Shown here in pieces: positions 39,344 through 49,422 of a DNA stretch of 64,000 bases. The translations under genes and the position numbers were made by a program. How positions within the stretch are numbered: the stretch's first letter is position 1; each line of letters begins with the position of its first letter. Under the pieces are notes generated by a model. The model saw only the letters and a program-made list of their open reading frames with translations, did no database searches and was not told the DNA's origin. Source of the stretch: Talaromyces rugulosus (Eukaryota; Ascomycota; Eurotiomycetes; Eurotiales; Trichocomaceae); the NCBI RefSeq assembly GCF_013368755.1, contig NC_049564.1, positions 938,001 to 1,002,000 of the forward strand, given 5' to 3'.

Positions 39344-39457
39344 CTCAGAGTAACTATTTAACTGTTGACTATCCAGGGCAGGAGCGACCTGCCTCGGCTG
39401 CCCCGACTGTTATCGTACAAGGAAGGAAGGAGCACTTGGGCCTCTCGCGACTTCTAC

Positions 39458-39515
39458 CGCGACGACGACGACGACGACTTTCTCCTCCTCCACTTCTTCT
39501 TCTTCTTCTTCTCCT
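39458..39515 (+). repeat. Adjacent GAC and CTT trinucleotide runs
   Basis: Six GAC/ACG units followed by a CTC/CTT-rich run in probable leader sequence. Confidence 0.65.
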
Positions 39516-40251
39516 CTCCTCTCGTCCTTCTCCGACGCCAGCTCGTTTCATCGGGCCTCGTCTAGCCCACGCATCCTGACGATTCGAGAAACATCCCCCC
39601 ACACGCTAACCGCCATTCGAGACGCTGCTCTCGACTATCCTTTCCGGGCGAAGAAATATAGTGTCGCATCTTCCGCTCCTCTCCCATTCAACCCCCCCGG
39701 CTTCTCTTCTCCGGCCTGTCGCTCGCCATCCCAACACGCCTTTTCTATCGCTATTCTCTGGCGCCTGTTTACTACTGTTTGTGTCTCCGGTTCCGTCCAG
39801 AGCGCGGCGTCCCCCGGCCTCCTTTGGCCGCGCCTTGTGTTCTCGACACTCTCCCCACCCCATCCTCACACCCGTGTGTAACAGCCGTCGCCTGGGTTGA
39901 TTGCCGTTAGCCAGCCATTGCGCCGGCCTTTCTTCTCGCCTATCCTTGCGGCCGTTTACTCTGATTTTCGCTCTGCCATCCCGCCGGCAGTCGCCTGCTC
40001 TGCTTCGGGCCCCAGGAAAACGCTGTGTCGGTGGAAACGTCATTCCTCCCCTCCCTGCTCGCTTTTCTTCGTCTCGTCTCGTCTACGCGCTGCGCTTTCT
40101 CCGACGACCTGCTTCGGCTTGAGCCCTTGTTCCATCCCAGCTTTCCCTGGTCAACATGAACTGCCGTCCGTCTTGTGCTTCTGAAATCAGATTGATTGGC
40201 GCCGTTTCCATCACGTCGGTGTAAGACAGAGCATGTCTCTGTCGGATCCAA

Positions 40252-40901
40252 ATGTCCGTCGCAACATCGATTCCCGATACCTCCCTTGGTCTCACCTCGT
40301 CCGAAATCCAGATTCTTCGCCAGCAGCAGCAAATCGCGCTTCAGGGGGGAGGCCATGCCGGCAGCGTCTCTAGAGGCCGCGGTTCGGGGCGCAATAGTAG
40401 CTCCAGCTCCCGCGCTACAAGTGCTGCCAGCAGCCAGGGTCGCCTCATACTAGATCCGATGAGCCTGAGGGCTCTGTCACACCAGCTGGAATACCTGCAA
40501 GACCAGATCCGTCATCGTATTGACCATGTATGTGTTGTCGTTTTCCTTTACGCAGCTTATCGTCTTGTATCTAAGAATTTGCGCGCAAGTGCATTTCTGT
40601 CTGTTTGATTGTTAAGATCATAGCTACGTGATACTACTACTACCAAGATGGATGCTGATATTGGGCTATACAGCTGGAAGATCAAATGCAAATTTCGATA
40701 CAAAACACCTATGACCGAGCTGGCAATGTCATTCGCAACGCCGATGCCGAAATCGCACGCACCCGTTCTATTTTGGCCTCGATAGACGAATTGGACAATG
40801 AACTAGCCAAGATTGGCCATATCAGAGATATTGTCAAGTCTTTTCGTGCTCGGATTGAAAGCCTCGACCATCGCCTTGATCATTCTTCTCGTCGGCGATG
40901 A
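40252..40901 (+). CDS. Small coiled-coil protein, possibly a BLOC-1/BORC-type subunit
   Basis: I cannot name this gene with confidence. Two exons, 40252-40527 and 40674-40901, give 167 residues. The 146 nt intron between them is longer than most here. The first third is Ser/Gly/Arg-rich and disordered. From DPMSLRALSHQLEYLQDQI onward it is continuous amphipathic helix with heptads, up to SLDHRLDHSSRRR. The RHRIDHLEDQ join across the splice keeps the helix, which supports the model. Size and layout resemble small subunits of fungal BLOC-1-like endosomal complexes, but other coiled-coil complexes fit as well. A long CT-rich leader precedes it. Confidence 0.75.
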
Positions 40902-41844
40902 ACTGGTATTCGCTTAATGGACTGCAATAATATTTACCAGCTATGATGCGACTGGATCGTGCCTACAAATTTTGATACCTGATATCCGATGGACTGCTGG
41001 GAGGTCTTTCACCAAACTATTCAACCCTATTCAACACATTCAGCCACCCGCCATTGGCCATGCCCGGAGCTTTACTTATGACCCTCACCTCTCATACAAC
41101 TACCCGTCCTCGCGGACACGAGCTACAACCAAGCGTGATAGATACCGCCCCTTCCGCCTGGGATATGTAGTCAGAAACCTGTACTCTGTAACTTGACTCT
41201 ACCTTTTATTCTTACGATTGATACCTTGGGAAGGAAACAGCATAAAGATTGGATTTACAGCCTCGCGGCTACCTTGGATTCCCCATGAGTTTATTTTGGT
41301 TTAATTTTTTTTATTTTTGGATGTTTTGGTTCTTCCCTTTCTTATTCACATTCAACGCAGAAGGAGGCGATTGGTGTTGGGGTATTTATTTTATCTTGTT
41401 TTCATCGTTTCAAACTCCTCGTATATTCCCGTGGCTATCTATCTTTCGGTCATATACACTTTGACGTTCGTTTTATGCTTGTATGTTTCTCTCCTCCAGA
41501 GCAGAGGACCTTGGACTCGCTGTACCTTCAATAATATTGTCCATATTCAACTGAACAGATATTTACTATGGATACATCGGACTTTTCACAGCTTTGTTTT
41601 CGAATTCGGATTCGCGGAACATTGGAAAACGTTGAGGGCTGCAATGTACGAAATTAAATGTATTTATTACATTGAATATTAGCTTGAACATACATTATCT
41701 GATGTCTACTTTGCCAGGTTACATGTTGTATTAATTCAGCTCGTATTCAGCCTCGCGGGGGTACATGTAGCGTGTTGGTTCCCTTTATGTTTTGATCAAA
41801 CATGTGCAGCACCGGATGCTTCAGAGTTTCAAAACCCCCCTCTC
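40902..41844. other. Intergenic region after the coiled-coil gene
   Basis: About 940 bases, T-rich in its middle (41.28-41.48 kb). It is probably 3' untranslated sequence plus the promoter of the F-box gene. No coding gene is supported. Confidence 0.5.
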
Positions 41845-43271
41845 ATGATGGAAGATGTATATGCTCTGTTCGCGATATTCGGTTCATGAATTTCATGCTA
41901 ACCAGTCTTCAATAGTCTCGCCTGCTTGGTTGTCCTGTGGAAATATGCTGCTCCGTTCTGGAATATCTGCCTCGAAAGGACCTTTGCAGTATTTGCCTTG
42001 TTAATAGCCATCTGCGCAACCTCGCTGAACAGATCCTGTATGCAAAAATCCTCATCTCTTCGCGGAACTGGCAATCCCGAACCCTCACTCGACTGCTGCG
42101 CAGCCTGTTACGCCGGCCTCGATTAGCTACCTACGTCCGTTCGCTGTATCTGCATGGAAGTGCCTACTTTATGCCTTATGATGTAGGCAAATTGCCCCAA
42201 ATACGTGTTTCCGGTCCCGAACTGGAGGAGCCTCTGGCGTTTGTTGCGAGCACTACCGTACCATATCGCAAGGACTGGTTGAAACAGCTGCGAAACGGGG
42301 CAATAGACGCATTTGTCGCTGCCTTGCTATCCCAGCCAATGCGCCTGAATTTCCTGCGTATTGAACAGGCATTTTTCTTGGACAGCTACCTTATCGGTAT
42401 GGTGTTTCGATCGATGTTCTGTGAGCCGCAGTATTGCGGGCTACAGCTCGACTTCAGTCGTCTAGAGAGTGTGTTCTTAGGGCGTTCTTACTTTAACCTG
42501 AACGAAAACAATACCGCTGATGTACTTCCCATGTTTTACTTACCGTCTGTCAAGAAATTGCTGATTGATGTTGAAAACCCCACTACATTCTCGTGGCCGA
42601 CGGTACAGCCACCTTCCAATTCCAGTATAAGCGTGCTGAACCTGCTCTACGTACGAGAATGCTTTCTGGGGGATTTGGTTTCGGTCACAAAGGGGCTTAA
42701 CAGTCTCGAATGGGAGTGGATGTATACCCCGGAGCTCGAGGATGATAAAGTCCAAACACCCATTATCGATCTGAAGCGAATCAACAAGGCACTGTATCAT
42801 GTTCGCGAGACCCTAACCGATCTCACTATCTGGGCTCAATGCCTGTATGGCTACCCTCATGACTGGCCTATGTGGGATGACTATCCTCAGTTGTCTACCA
42901 GGGGAACGTTGAGGGTGATGACCAAACTCGATAAACTGACAGAACTCACCATCCCGATCACGTTCCTCTTGGGGTTTACGCCGCTCTTAAATAGGCGGAT
43001 GAAAGATGTTTTGCCACCGAATATTAAGGATCTGACTATGACGGATGACTTATGTCTTTTCTGGTAATATGATTAAGAGCCCTGTGACATTGTTGACGTA
43101 CTTGCACCATGGTTGGAGAAGTGTAGAACTGTGACACCGCATATTCGTTGTTTAACGCTTTTGTTAAAGACAGAATACGATGGTTGGAATCGTCCCATCA
43201 GAGAGGAATTAGAGGAGCTGTGTATTAAAGCAGACGTTGACTTGGCAATACTTAAACGCTATGGAGGTTGA
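41845..43271 (+). pseudogene. F-box/leucine-rich-repeat-like gene interrupted by two in-frame stops
   Basis: A 12 nt first exon (41845-41856, MMED) joins after a 59 nt intron with a good GCTAAC branch site (41857-41915) to an open frame from 41916. The F-box reads PVEICCSVLEYLPRKDLCSICLVN, followed by a Leu-rich region of irregular repeats. The frame meets TAA at 43065-43067 and again TAA at 43074-43076. It then continues in the same frame for about 65 codons of sensible protein (DIVDVLAPWLEKCRT to ILKRYGG) before a TGA at 43269-43271. No GT-AG pair of workable length can remove both stops. Either it is a recent pseudogene, or the protein now ends at residue 387. The F-box type is clear; the target is unknown. 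Confidence 0.65.
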
Positions 43272-43608
43272 AATTGAAACCTCACAGCTACTTAACTTGA
43301 GTACATGTTTATATTATATACAGTAATTACCAGTTGACAGTACCAGCTTTTTCTACCTTTACGTCACCGTCATCATTTTGATCTTGTATATTCGCACTGT
43401 TACGCCGTAGATGATGATGACTGCACGGCCATACCGCCAGTCATAAATACCTCTGGTTACGGGATATCACCGATGTTGATGCCGGCCGAGGTCGGGGACT
43501 GGGACTGTTCCCAGATTGGACGCCTATACAAGGCTTATTCCCTTTATTCAGGGACTAGATAACGTGGGTTACCGCGGAAATTCTCTTGCAACAGCCAGAA
43601 CCTCCAAC
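43272..43608. other. Convergent intergenic region before Rpr2 gene
   Basis: About 340 bases holding two 3' flanks. Nothing else is seen. Confidence 0.5.
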
Positions 43609-44163
43609 TCAAGAAACTCCAGCTTGATCCTGAGTTTCCTTATTCTTCTTCTCTTGCTGGCGATCTTTGAGCTTCTTGCTCCGCATTTTGTTCTGAGGAA
43701 TGCGCTTCTCGGTCTCACAGGCAGAGCAGCGGATCACCAAAACGTCCGCCCACGGCTTTTTGCGGCCTTTGCTCGCATTAAGAATCTCTTCGGTAGACGT
43801 CACGCCTGGAACGAGAAGAAGGTCGCATCGCTTGCAAAAGGTCCGCTTGGTTTCAATAGACAGGCGTTGCTGTGCTTTGAGCGATATACCGCGCATTTGG
43901 CTGACGTAGTGCCGAGAAATGCAAGCTTGCTGTGGTGGGAGCGTAGCCTGTTCTTGGGTTTGTTCTAGTTCTTTGGATGTTTGACATGGTGTTTGAGATT
44001 GAGCAGTATTTTGAGCGGATGTGGCGTTCTCGCTTTCACTTGTTGTCAAACAGGCTTCTCTTTTCAATAAATAAGTCGAGGCTCTGTGTAGATATGCTAG
44101 GCGGGCTCGGATATGATTTTGAGCGCCGCCAGACGCGGTTTTCTTGTTCTTTGAGGCTGCCAT
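43609..44163 (-). CDS. rpr2: RNase P subunit of the Rpr2/Rpp21/Snm1 family
   Basis: Protein subunit of ribonuclease P, which trims the 5' leader of precursor tRNAs in the nucleus. A single exon gives 184 residues. The ATG at 44163 is preferred over a frame start at 44214, since it opens the basic MAASKNKK head. An N-terminal helical pair (HIRARLAYLHRASTYLL) is typical of Rpp21. The zinc ribbon is C110, C113, C146 and C149 (FCKRC and RCSAC). The tail is basic. A Gln/Thr-rich insert (residues 40-80) is extra relative to animal forms. The gene is divergent from sub2 with 457 bases between ATGs. Confidence 0.82.
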   Translation of the reverse strand: MAASKNKKTASGGAQNHIRARLAYLHRASTYLLKREACLTTSESENATSAQNTAQSQTPCQTSKELEQTQEQATLPPQQACISRHYVSQMRGISLKAQQRLSIETKRTFCKRCDLLLVPGVTSTEEILNASKGRKKPWADVLVIRCSACETEKRIPQNKMRSKKLKDRQQEKKNKETQDQAGVS

Positions 44164-44620
44164 GTACAATTTTCGTGCGACGTTGGTCGGAATTTCCCCG
44201 GCAACAAAGCACACTCGCTTCGATCAATAATATGAATTCTTTGACTGGACTCGATCTCTTCCAGGAATCAGAACGAGACGAATCACAACCATTGTTCCCG
44301 AAATGGCGCTAGACCCGATGCGGTCAACGACCCGGCGCTGACTAAGGTCGAGGCTAGACACCGCCTCAACTTCCAAGGCCTTCTTCCACCTCGCCTTCAT
44401 TCAGCTTCACGCGCGAACCTGCAACCTTCCACGTCTCGCATTCTCTCAAAGCAGTTTTATCTCAAGGATCCCCTCCGGCGAACGTTACTTTGTCGGATCA
44501 TTCTTTAGGATAACGTGAAATATCTCCCCCCCTCCCCATCCTCTCTTCCATCGACAACTCCAGGCGCCCGAGTTTCTGTACCTACGCGCTCTCCTCTGTA
44601 TCTCCATTTCATCGATCAAC
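44164..44620. promoter_or_regulatory. Shared divergent promoter of rpr2 and sub2
   Basis: 457 bases between divergent ATGs, becoming C/T-rich towards sub2, as in strongly expressed fungal genes. No specific element is called. Confidence 0.5.
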
Positions 44621-46751
44621 ATGGCCACCGAAGAGGATCTCATCGACTACTCCGACGAGGAGCTGCAGACCACCGAAGCCGCAAATGCTGCTGCGCCTGC
44701 TGCTGCCGACGCGGCCAATGGTGGTGCTGCCACCAAGAAGGGCGACCTGACTGTGAGCGGCGGCCGTCCCGACAAGAAGGGCAGTTATGTCGGTATTCAC
44801 TCGACCGGTTTCCGCGATTTCTTGCTCAAGACCGAGCTTCTACGTGCTATTACCGATTGCGGATTCGAGCATCCATCGGAGGGTTAGTCTAACTACACAC
44901 TTATAATTGTTTCCTATACCAGCCTTCTATTACCCTATTATGCTACGTTCGTCCATCTCTGCGGGAAAGAAAATCTCTCGCCAACAGGCCTCGTCGGCTC
45001 CGAGGCGATGAATTTGTTTGTTGCGTTTTTATGATCGGGCATATGTTCTGAGAATTACCTGCGCTGCATTTCGCCTGCAATGTCTGGTGTCTCGGGGGAC
45101 CAATACACTCATGCATGCATGACCTTGGTGGCTAGCTTTGAAAAAGAATGGCCTCAACGCCCTAAAACTACCAAACGAAGTTTATTCATTCGTGTTGGAA
45201 GAGGTGATGGGCTTGGATTATTGCTCGCCAAAGCAATACTTTTTTGTGTTGCTCGCGGCAGTATCCAGTTGCACGAGGACTACCATGTCCTCACGCCCCC
45301 ATTGCTTTAGTTTTGAGGAGGCGAATCTATTATTTTAGAAAAGCTAGTCTTTTTTTTTCTTTCTTGTTGGGTTTTGTTTTTCTTGTCGGTTCACTGGACG
45401 ACGACCCCAAAGAGATGGGCGGACGAGCATTTCCACCTTTGCGATGCGGTTCAAATTATCAAGTTTTCGTTCGAAACGAGATCTAACTTTTTCGCGCCTC
45501 ACCACAGTTCAACAAATCTGCATTCCCCAGGGTTTGCTTCACAGCGATCTTCTCTGCCAAGCCAAGTCTGGTTTGGGTAAGACGGCAGTGTTTGTCTTGA
45601 CGACACTCCACTCTCTCGACCCGGTTGAGGGCGAGGTTCAGGCTTTGGTCATGTGCCACACTCGTGAGTTGGCTTATCAGATCAAGAACGAGTATGCTCG
45701 TTTCAGCAAATACCTTCCGCAAGTTAAGACGGCCGTGTTCTACGGAGGCACACCGATGCAAAAGGATATCGACCTTCTCAGCAACAAGGAGACGCGCCCT
45801 AACATTGTTGTCGGAACGCCTGGACGCCTCAACGCCCTTGTGCGTGAGAAGAAGCTGTCGCTGCGCAACGTCAAGGCGTTTGTCCTCGACGAATGTGACA
45901 AGATGCTCGATCAAATTGGTAAGTTGTGAATATACAATCGGTCTTTTTTGTAGGTACTAACGTGGTCTGCTCGTTTTTCAGACATGCGTCGTGATGTGCA
46001 GGAGATCTTCCGCAACACTCCGTCGGAGAAGCAGGTCATGATGTTTAGCGCCACTCTTTCCCAAGAAGTGCGACCGATCTGCAAGAAGTTCATGCGCAAC
46101 CCGCTTGAAGTGTACGTTGATGAGGGTACCAAGCTCACTCTGCACGGTCTGCAGCAGTACTACATCAAGCTCAGCGAGCAGGAGAAGAACAGGAAGCTGA
46201 GTGATCTGCTCGATAACCTGGAGTTCAACCAAGTCATCATCTTCGTCAAGAGCACGACTCGTGCCAATGAGCTTGACAAGCTGTTGCGTGAATGCAACTT
46301 CCCCAGTATTGCTGTACACTCTGGTGTCAGCCAGGAGGAACGGTAGGTTTTTTTTTATGAACATGAATCATTAACAAGCTGCTAATCAAAGTTGCAGTAT
46401 CAAACGCTACAAGGAGTTCAAAGAGTTCAACAAGCGAATCTGTGTGGCCACCGACGTGTTTGGACGTGGTATCGATGTTGAGCGGATCAACCTGGCGATC
46501 AACTACGACTTGCCCGGCGACGCCGACTCGTACCTGCACCGTGTTGGCCGTGCTGGCCGATTCGGTACCAAGGGTCTTTCGATCTCGTTTGTCAGCAACG
46601 AGGACGACGAGAACGTGCTCAAGGAGATTGAGAAGCGCTTCGAAGTCGCTCTTCCGTAAGTTTTTTTGTTCTCGTACGTACTTGAACAAGACTAATTCTC
46701 TTTAGGGAATACCCTGCCGAAGGTGTCGATGCCAGCACTTACATGGCTTAA
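44621..46751 (+). CDS. sub2: ATP-dependent RNA helicase Sub2 (UAP56), mRNA splicing and export
   Basis: A DEAD-box helicase of the spliceosome and TREX complex. Five exons give 445 residues: 44621-44882, 45508-45918, 45982-46342, 46398-46655, 46706-46751. The head [15 protein letters not shown] is the Sub2 signature. The Q-motif area is GFRDFLLK to HPSEVQQICIP. Motif I is AKSGLGKT (106-113) and motif II is the Sub2-specific DECD (215-218). SAT and the [10 protein letters not shown] motif VI follow, and the end [10 protein letters not shown] is typical. Length matches the family (about 440). Intron 1 is 625 nt, ten times the usual size here, and its acceptor restores EVQQ. The remaining introns are 50-63 nt. 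Identity is close to certain. Confidence 0.96.
44883..45507 (+). other. Unusually long first intron of sub2
   Basis: GT at 44883 and AG at 45507 bound a 625 nt intron. Short frames inside (45080-45310, 45138-45338) show no domain. T-rich tracts lie at 45340-45380. See findings for possible self-regulation. Confidence 0.8.
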
Positions 46752-47623
46752 AAGGCTGGACTAGTTGTGGTTGTGTATTGATTGTTTCATTATTGGGATT
46801 ATCCTCGACTTTTTTCAAATAATCAGGTCGATGATGCAAAATAGCTATGGTGTACTGTTAACCAAGTACTTAATCTGATGCAAGTTGTAAAGATTTGTGA
46901 TTTGTTTATCTAGTATGCTTTCGGCCTAGCGCCTGGGCAACTTTGCCTCTCGGGCTTCGACTTAAGAGTCGTATTAAGTTTTTGGTACTCGTAAGGACAG
47001 AAAATTGAAATTTTCAGGTGCCCCAGTCACCAGTGAGTGCGCCACAGATGTACGTAGCCACGAATCTAGGCCGATTCGCCGCTGTCAGAAGTCTCGAGCT
47101 AGAATAATAATTCCCCCCTGTTAAGAGACCAAAAATCCTCGGACGGAGCGGTCGGAAGCAAATTTTCAACAGGGCTAAAAATACACCTTTTTTTTCCAAT
47201 CTGTGTACTAGTCCGGTCAGGAATGTTATGGTTGTCGTTTGCATGGGCTCGCTTCTGGATGTAGTTGGCGTATGCGGCGATCGGACAAGGGGCGCGTTTT
47301 GAATTGGGCTGAGTCGATCTTTTTTTTTCTTTCTTGTTTCTCTTTCTCTTATCGTATCTGGACATGTAGTCAATTGGGTTTTATTTTTATTTTATTTTAT
47401 TATATTTACATATTTTTTTTATTTTCACTGATCAATTGGTTGAGACATAGATTATAGAGTATACGCATACTATACGTACGTACTGTTTGTTCATAAAATA
47501 ATAATGATAAATCCCCTTTTCGTCTGACGCGTTGTGCTGCGTTCCTCGTGGGGGCTGGCGTGCATGAAACCAATCAGCGCCGGCATGCCAGGGAGCGATC
47601 CATGCGAGGAATGGAGAGAGACT

Positions 47624-47649
47624 GGGAGAGAGAGAGAGAGAGAGAGAGG
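47624..47649 (+). repeat. GA dinucleotide microsatellite
   Basis: About 13 uninterrupted GA units. Confidence 0.85.
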
Positions 47650-48838
47650 AAACACGAGCTTGAAAGCGGTAGTACGCAACAGTAGTACAGGAATTACTTG
47701 GGTAGTGTGGTGTGCACAAGTAGTGGTACAGACTACCGATCGGAGTGCAGCATGTGTAGCGCTTTTAGTAGATGCTGATTTATTGGCGACAAACGGCGTG
47801 TTTGAAAGTCGTTGATGTGGCTGATCTATCAACGTACACAATAATTACTAGCACGGTACAAGCCAAGTCAACAAGAATAGATCAGATCGCAGCTAGTTGG
47901 GACTAGTCGCCGTAGTACTTAAGTAAGCTCGGCAAGTGCTGATTGGCTGATCGAGCACTGTGGGGCTCGATGTTTTAAGTGAGAAGCTCTGTGAAAAGGG
48001 AGGTCAGATCCTGGGCAGTGAGAGAAAAGATGAACGGTTTATTAGTTTAAAAAAGAGAGAAAAAAAAGAAGAAGAAAAAAAAGTTGGTGGCGAACGGCTA
48101 GCGGTAGTAGAAGTGTATAACAGCATTATTATTATACGGATGATGCATGCTGATTACGACGGGCTGGGCCCGCCCAAGCATTTCCCCCCTCTGTCTCACC
48201 TGCAGTGCCAGGATTCCTAGACATGTGTATGGTTTGATAAATAATGGATAGTTAAACAAGTGTTAATGCACGATTGACGTGTTTTCTGATGATGCCTTTT
48301 TTTTTTTTTTTTGCATCTCCCGAGTCAATTGATTGTTGGCAGGAAAAACAAAGAGAAAAAAAAAGGAGTCAAGATCGACGCTACAGATCGACGCGGTGCT
48401 GATTGGGATGGACACGCATGTGGGATTTATCTGAGCAAGAGAGTACGTATGGCTATCGCTTGTTCTCTGCCAGACAGCAGACTCCATTCTGCCACGCGTG
48501 ATTGAATCGTCGAGGCACAGACCGCAGTCCCAGTCCACTACTTGATGCAGGCTGGGTTGGGCTGCCAGTTACGGAGGAGTATCTCTCAGGGACTGGCAAT
48601 CGCACGGATCAGGAACATCAACATAGCAACAATAGCCATAGCCATAAGCATCACCATCATAATAGTATTCTAAATGCAAAGTATGTGCAATGTAGTATGT
48701 TTCCGGCGGCCGCATCCAGGGACTGGCGCTAGCGGACCCGCACGCCGTTTGGCACTGCCACGACCTCATCCCTGGGCCTGGAAGTAGCAAGTAGTATTAG
48801 ATTTGCTCCTGCCTCGCAACACCACCGCCGCCAACTAT

Positions 48839-48860
48839 CACCACCACCACCACCACCACC
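48839..48860 (+). repeat. CCA trinucleotide run
   Basis: Seven CCA units in the C/T-rich leader upstream of the ApbA-like gene. Confidence 0.75.
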
Positions 48861-49422
48861 TCTTCCTCTTCCACGACCACGCCTTGTTTTTTCTTCCTCC
48901 TCCTCTTCCTCCTCCTCTCCCTCCTCCTCCCCCCTCTCTCTCCATCGCCATCCGCCGACTGCGTTCTTCCCTTCGTCCTTCTTCGCTCGCTAGATTAATC
49001 GTGTTTTGCGCCTCCATCGCCGTTGCCTGATTGTTTCCCGGAAAAGAAGAGAATTCGATTCCGCCCTCCTTGTCCTTCCACGCCTCCCACGACCACACGC
49101 AAGGAACCAGCCCAATAAAAACAAACACAAATACAAAATACAATCACGATAATCATCGACTGCTGCAGCCACAAGAGCCCCAGCCGGCGATTCCTGCCCG
49201 TCTCTTGCCAGTCCCGCGCGGCTTCCCCCTGCAGTCACCACCATGGCTCCTTCGCCGCCTCGACTTCGCATCTTGTCAGGTACGCTCATCTCTCGGCTCT
49301 TCTCATCTCCTGTCTATTCCTCCATCTGCATCCTCTCGCTACTTACTGTCCTGTTTCCAATCGTTTATCCTCCATCCTTATTCCTTCCTTTCTTTCCATC
49401 GCTTCCCCAGTCATCCATCGCC

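Larger units (their letters stand above)
38552..40251. other. 1.7 kb divergent region with CT-rich leader and small repeats
   Basis: It holds the Wbp11-like promoter on the left and a long pyrimidine-rich stretch (about 39.4-40.25 kb) that looks like the promoter and 5' leader of the coiled-coil gene. The minus-strand open frames in it (39606-40356) are a consequence of C/T bias and show no domain. Confidence 0.55.
46752..49422. other. 2.7 kb non-coding region between sub2 and the ApbA-like gene
   Basis: It contains the sub2 3' flank, A- and T-runs, a GA microsatellite, and from about 48.8 kb a C/T-rich stretch that is probably the leader of the ApbA-like gene. An ATG at 49243 is in frame with that gene and could give a longer N-terminus (see that entry). 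No separate gene is supported. Confidence 0.55.

Noticed and set aside
39606..40356. Minus-strand frames of 138-145 codons
   Set aside because: Arg/Gly-rich by composition of a CT-rich leader, with no motif or splice pattern.
45080..45338. Two short open frames inside the sub2 intron
   Set aside because: No domain, and both overlap each other; the intron boundaries are fixed by the conserved protein.
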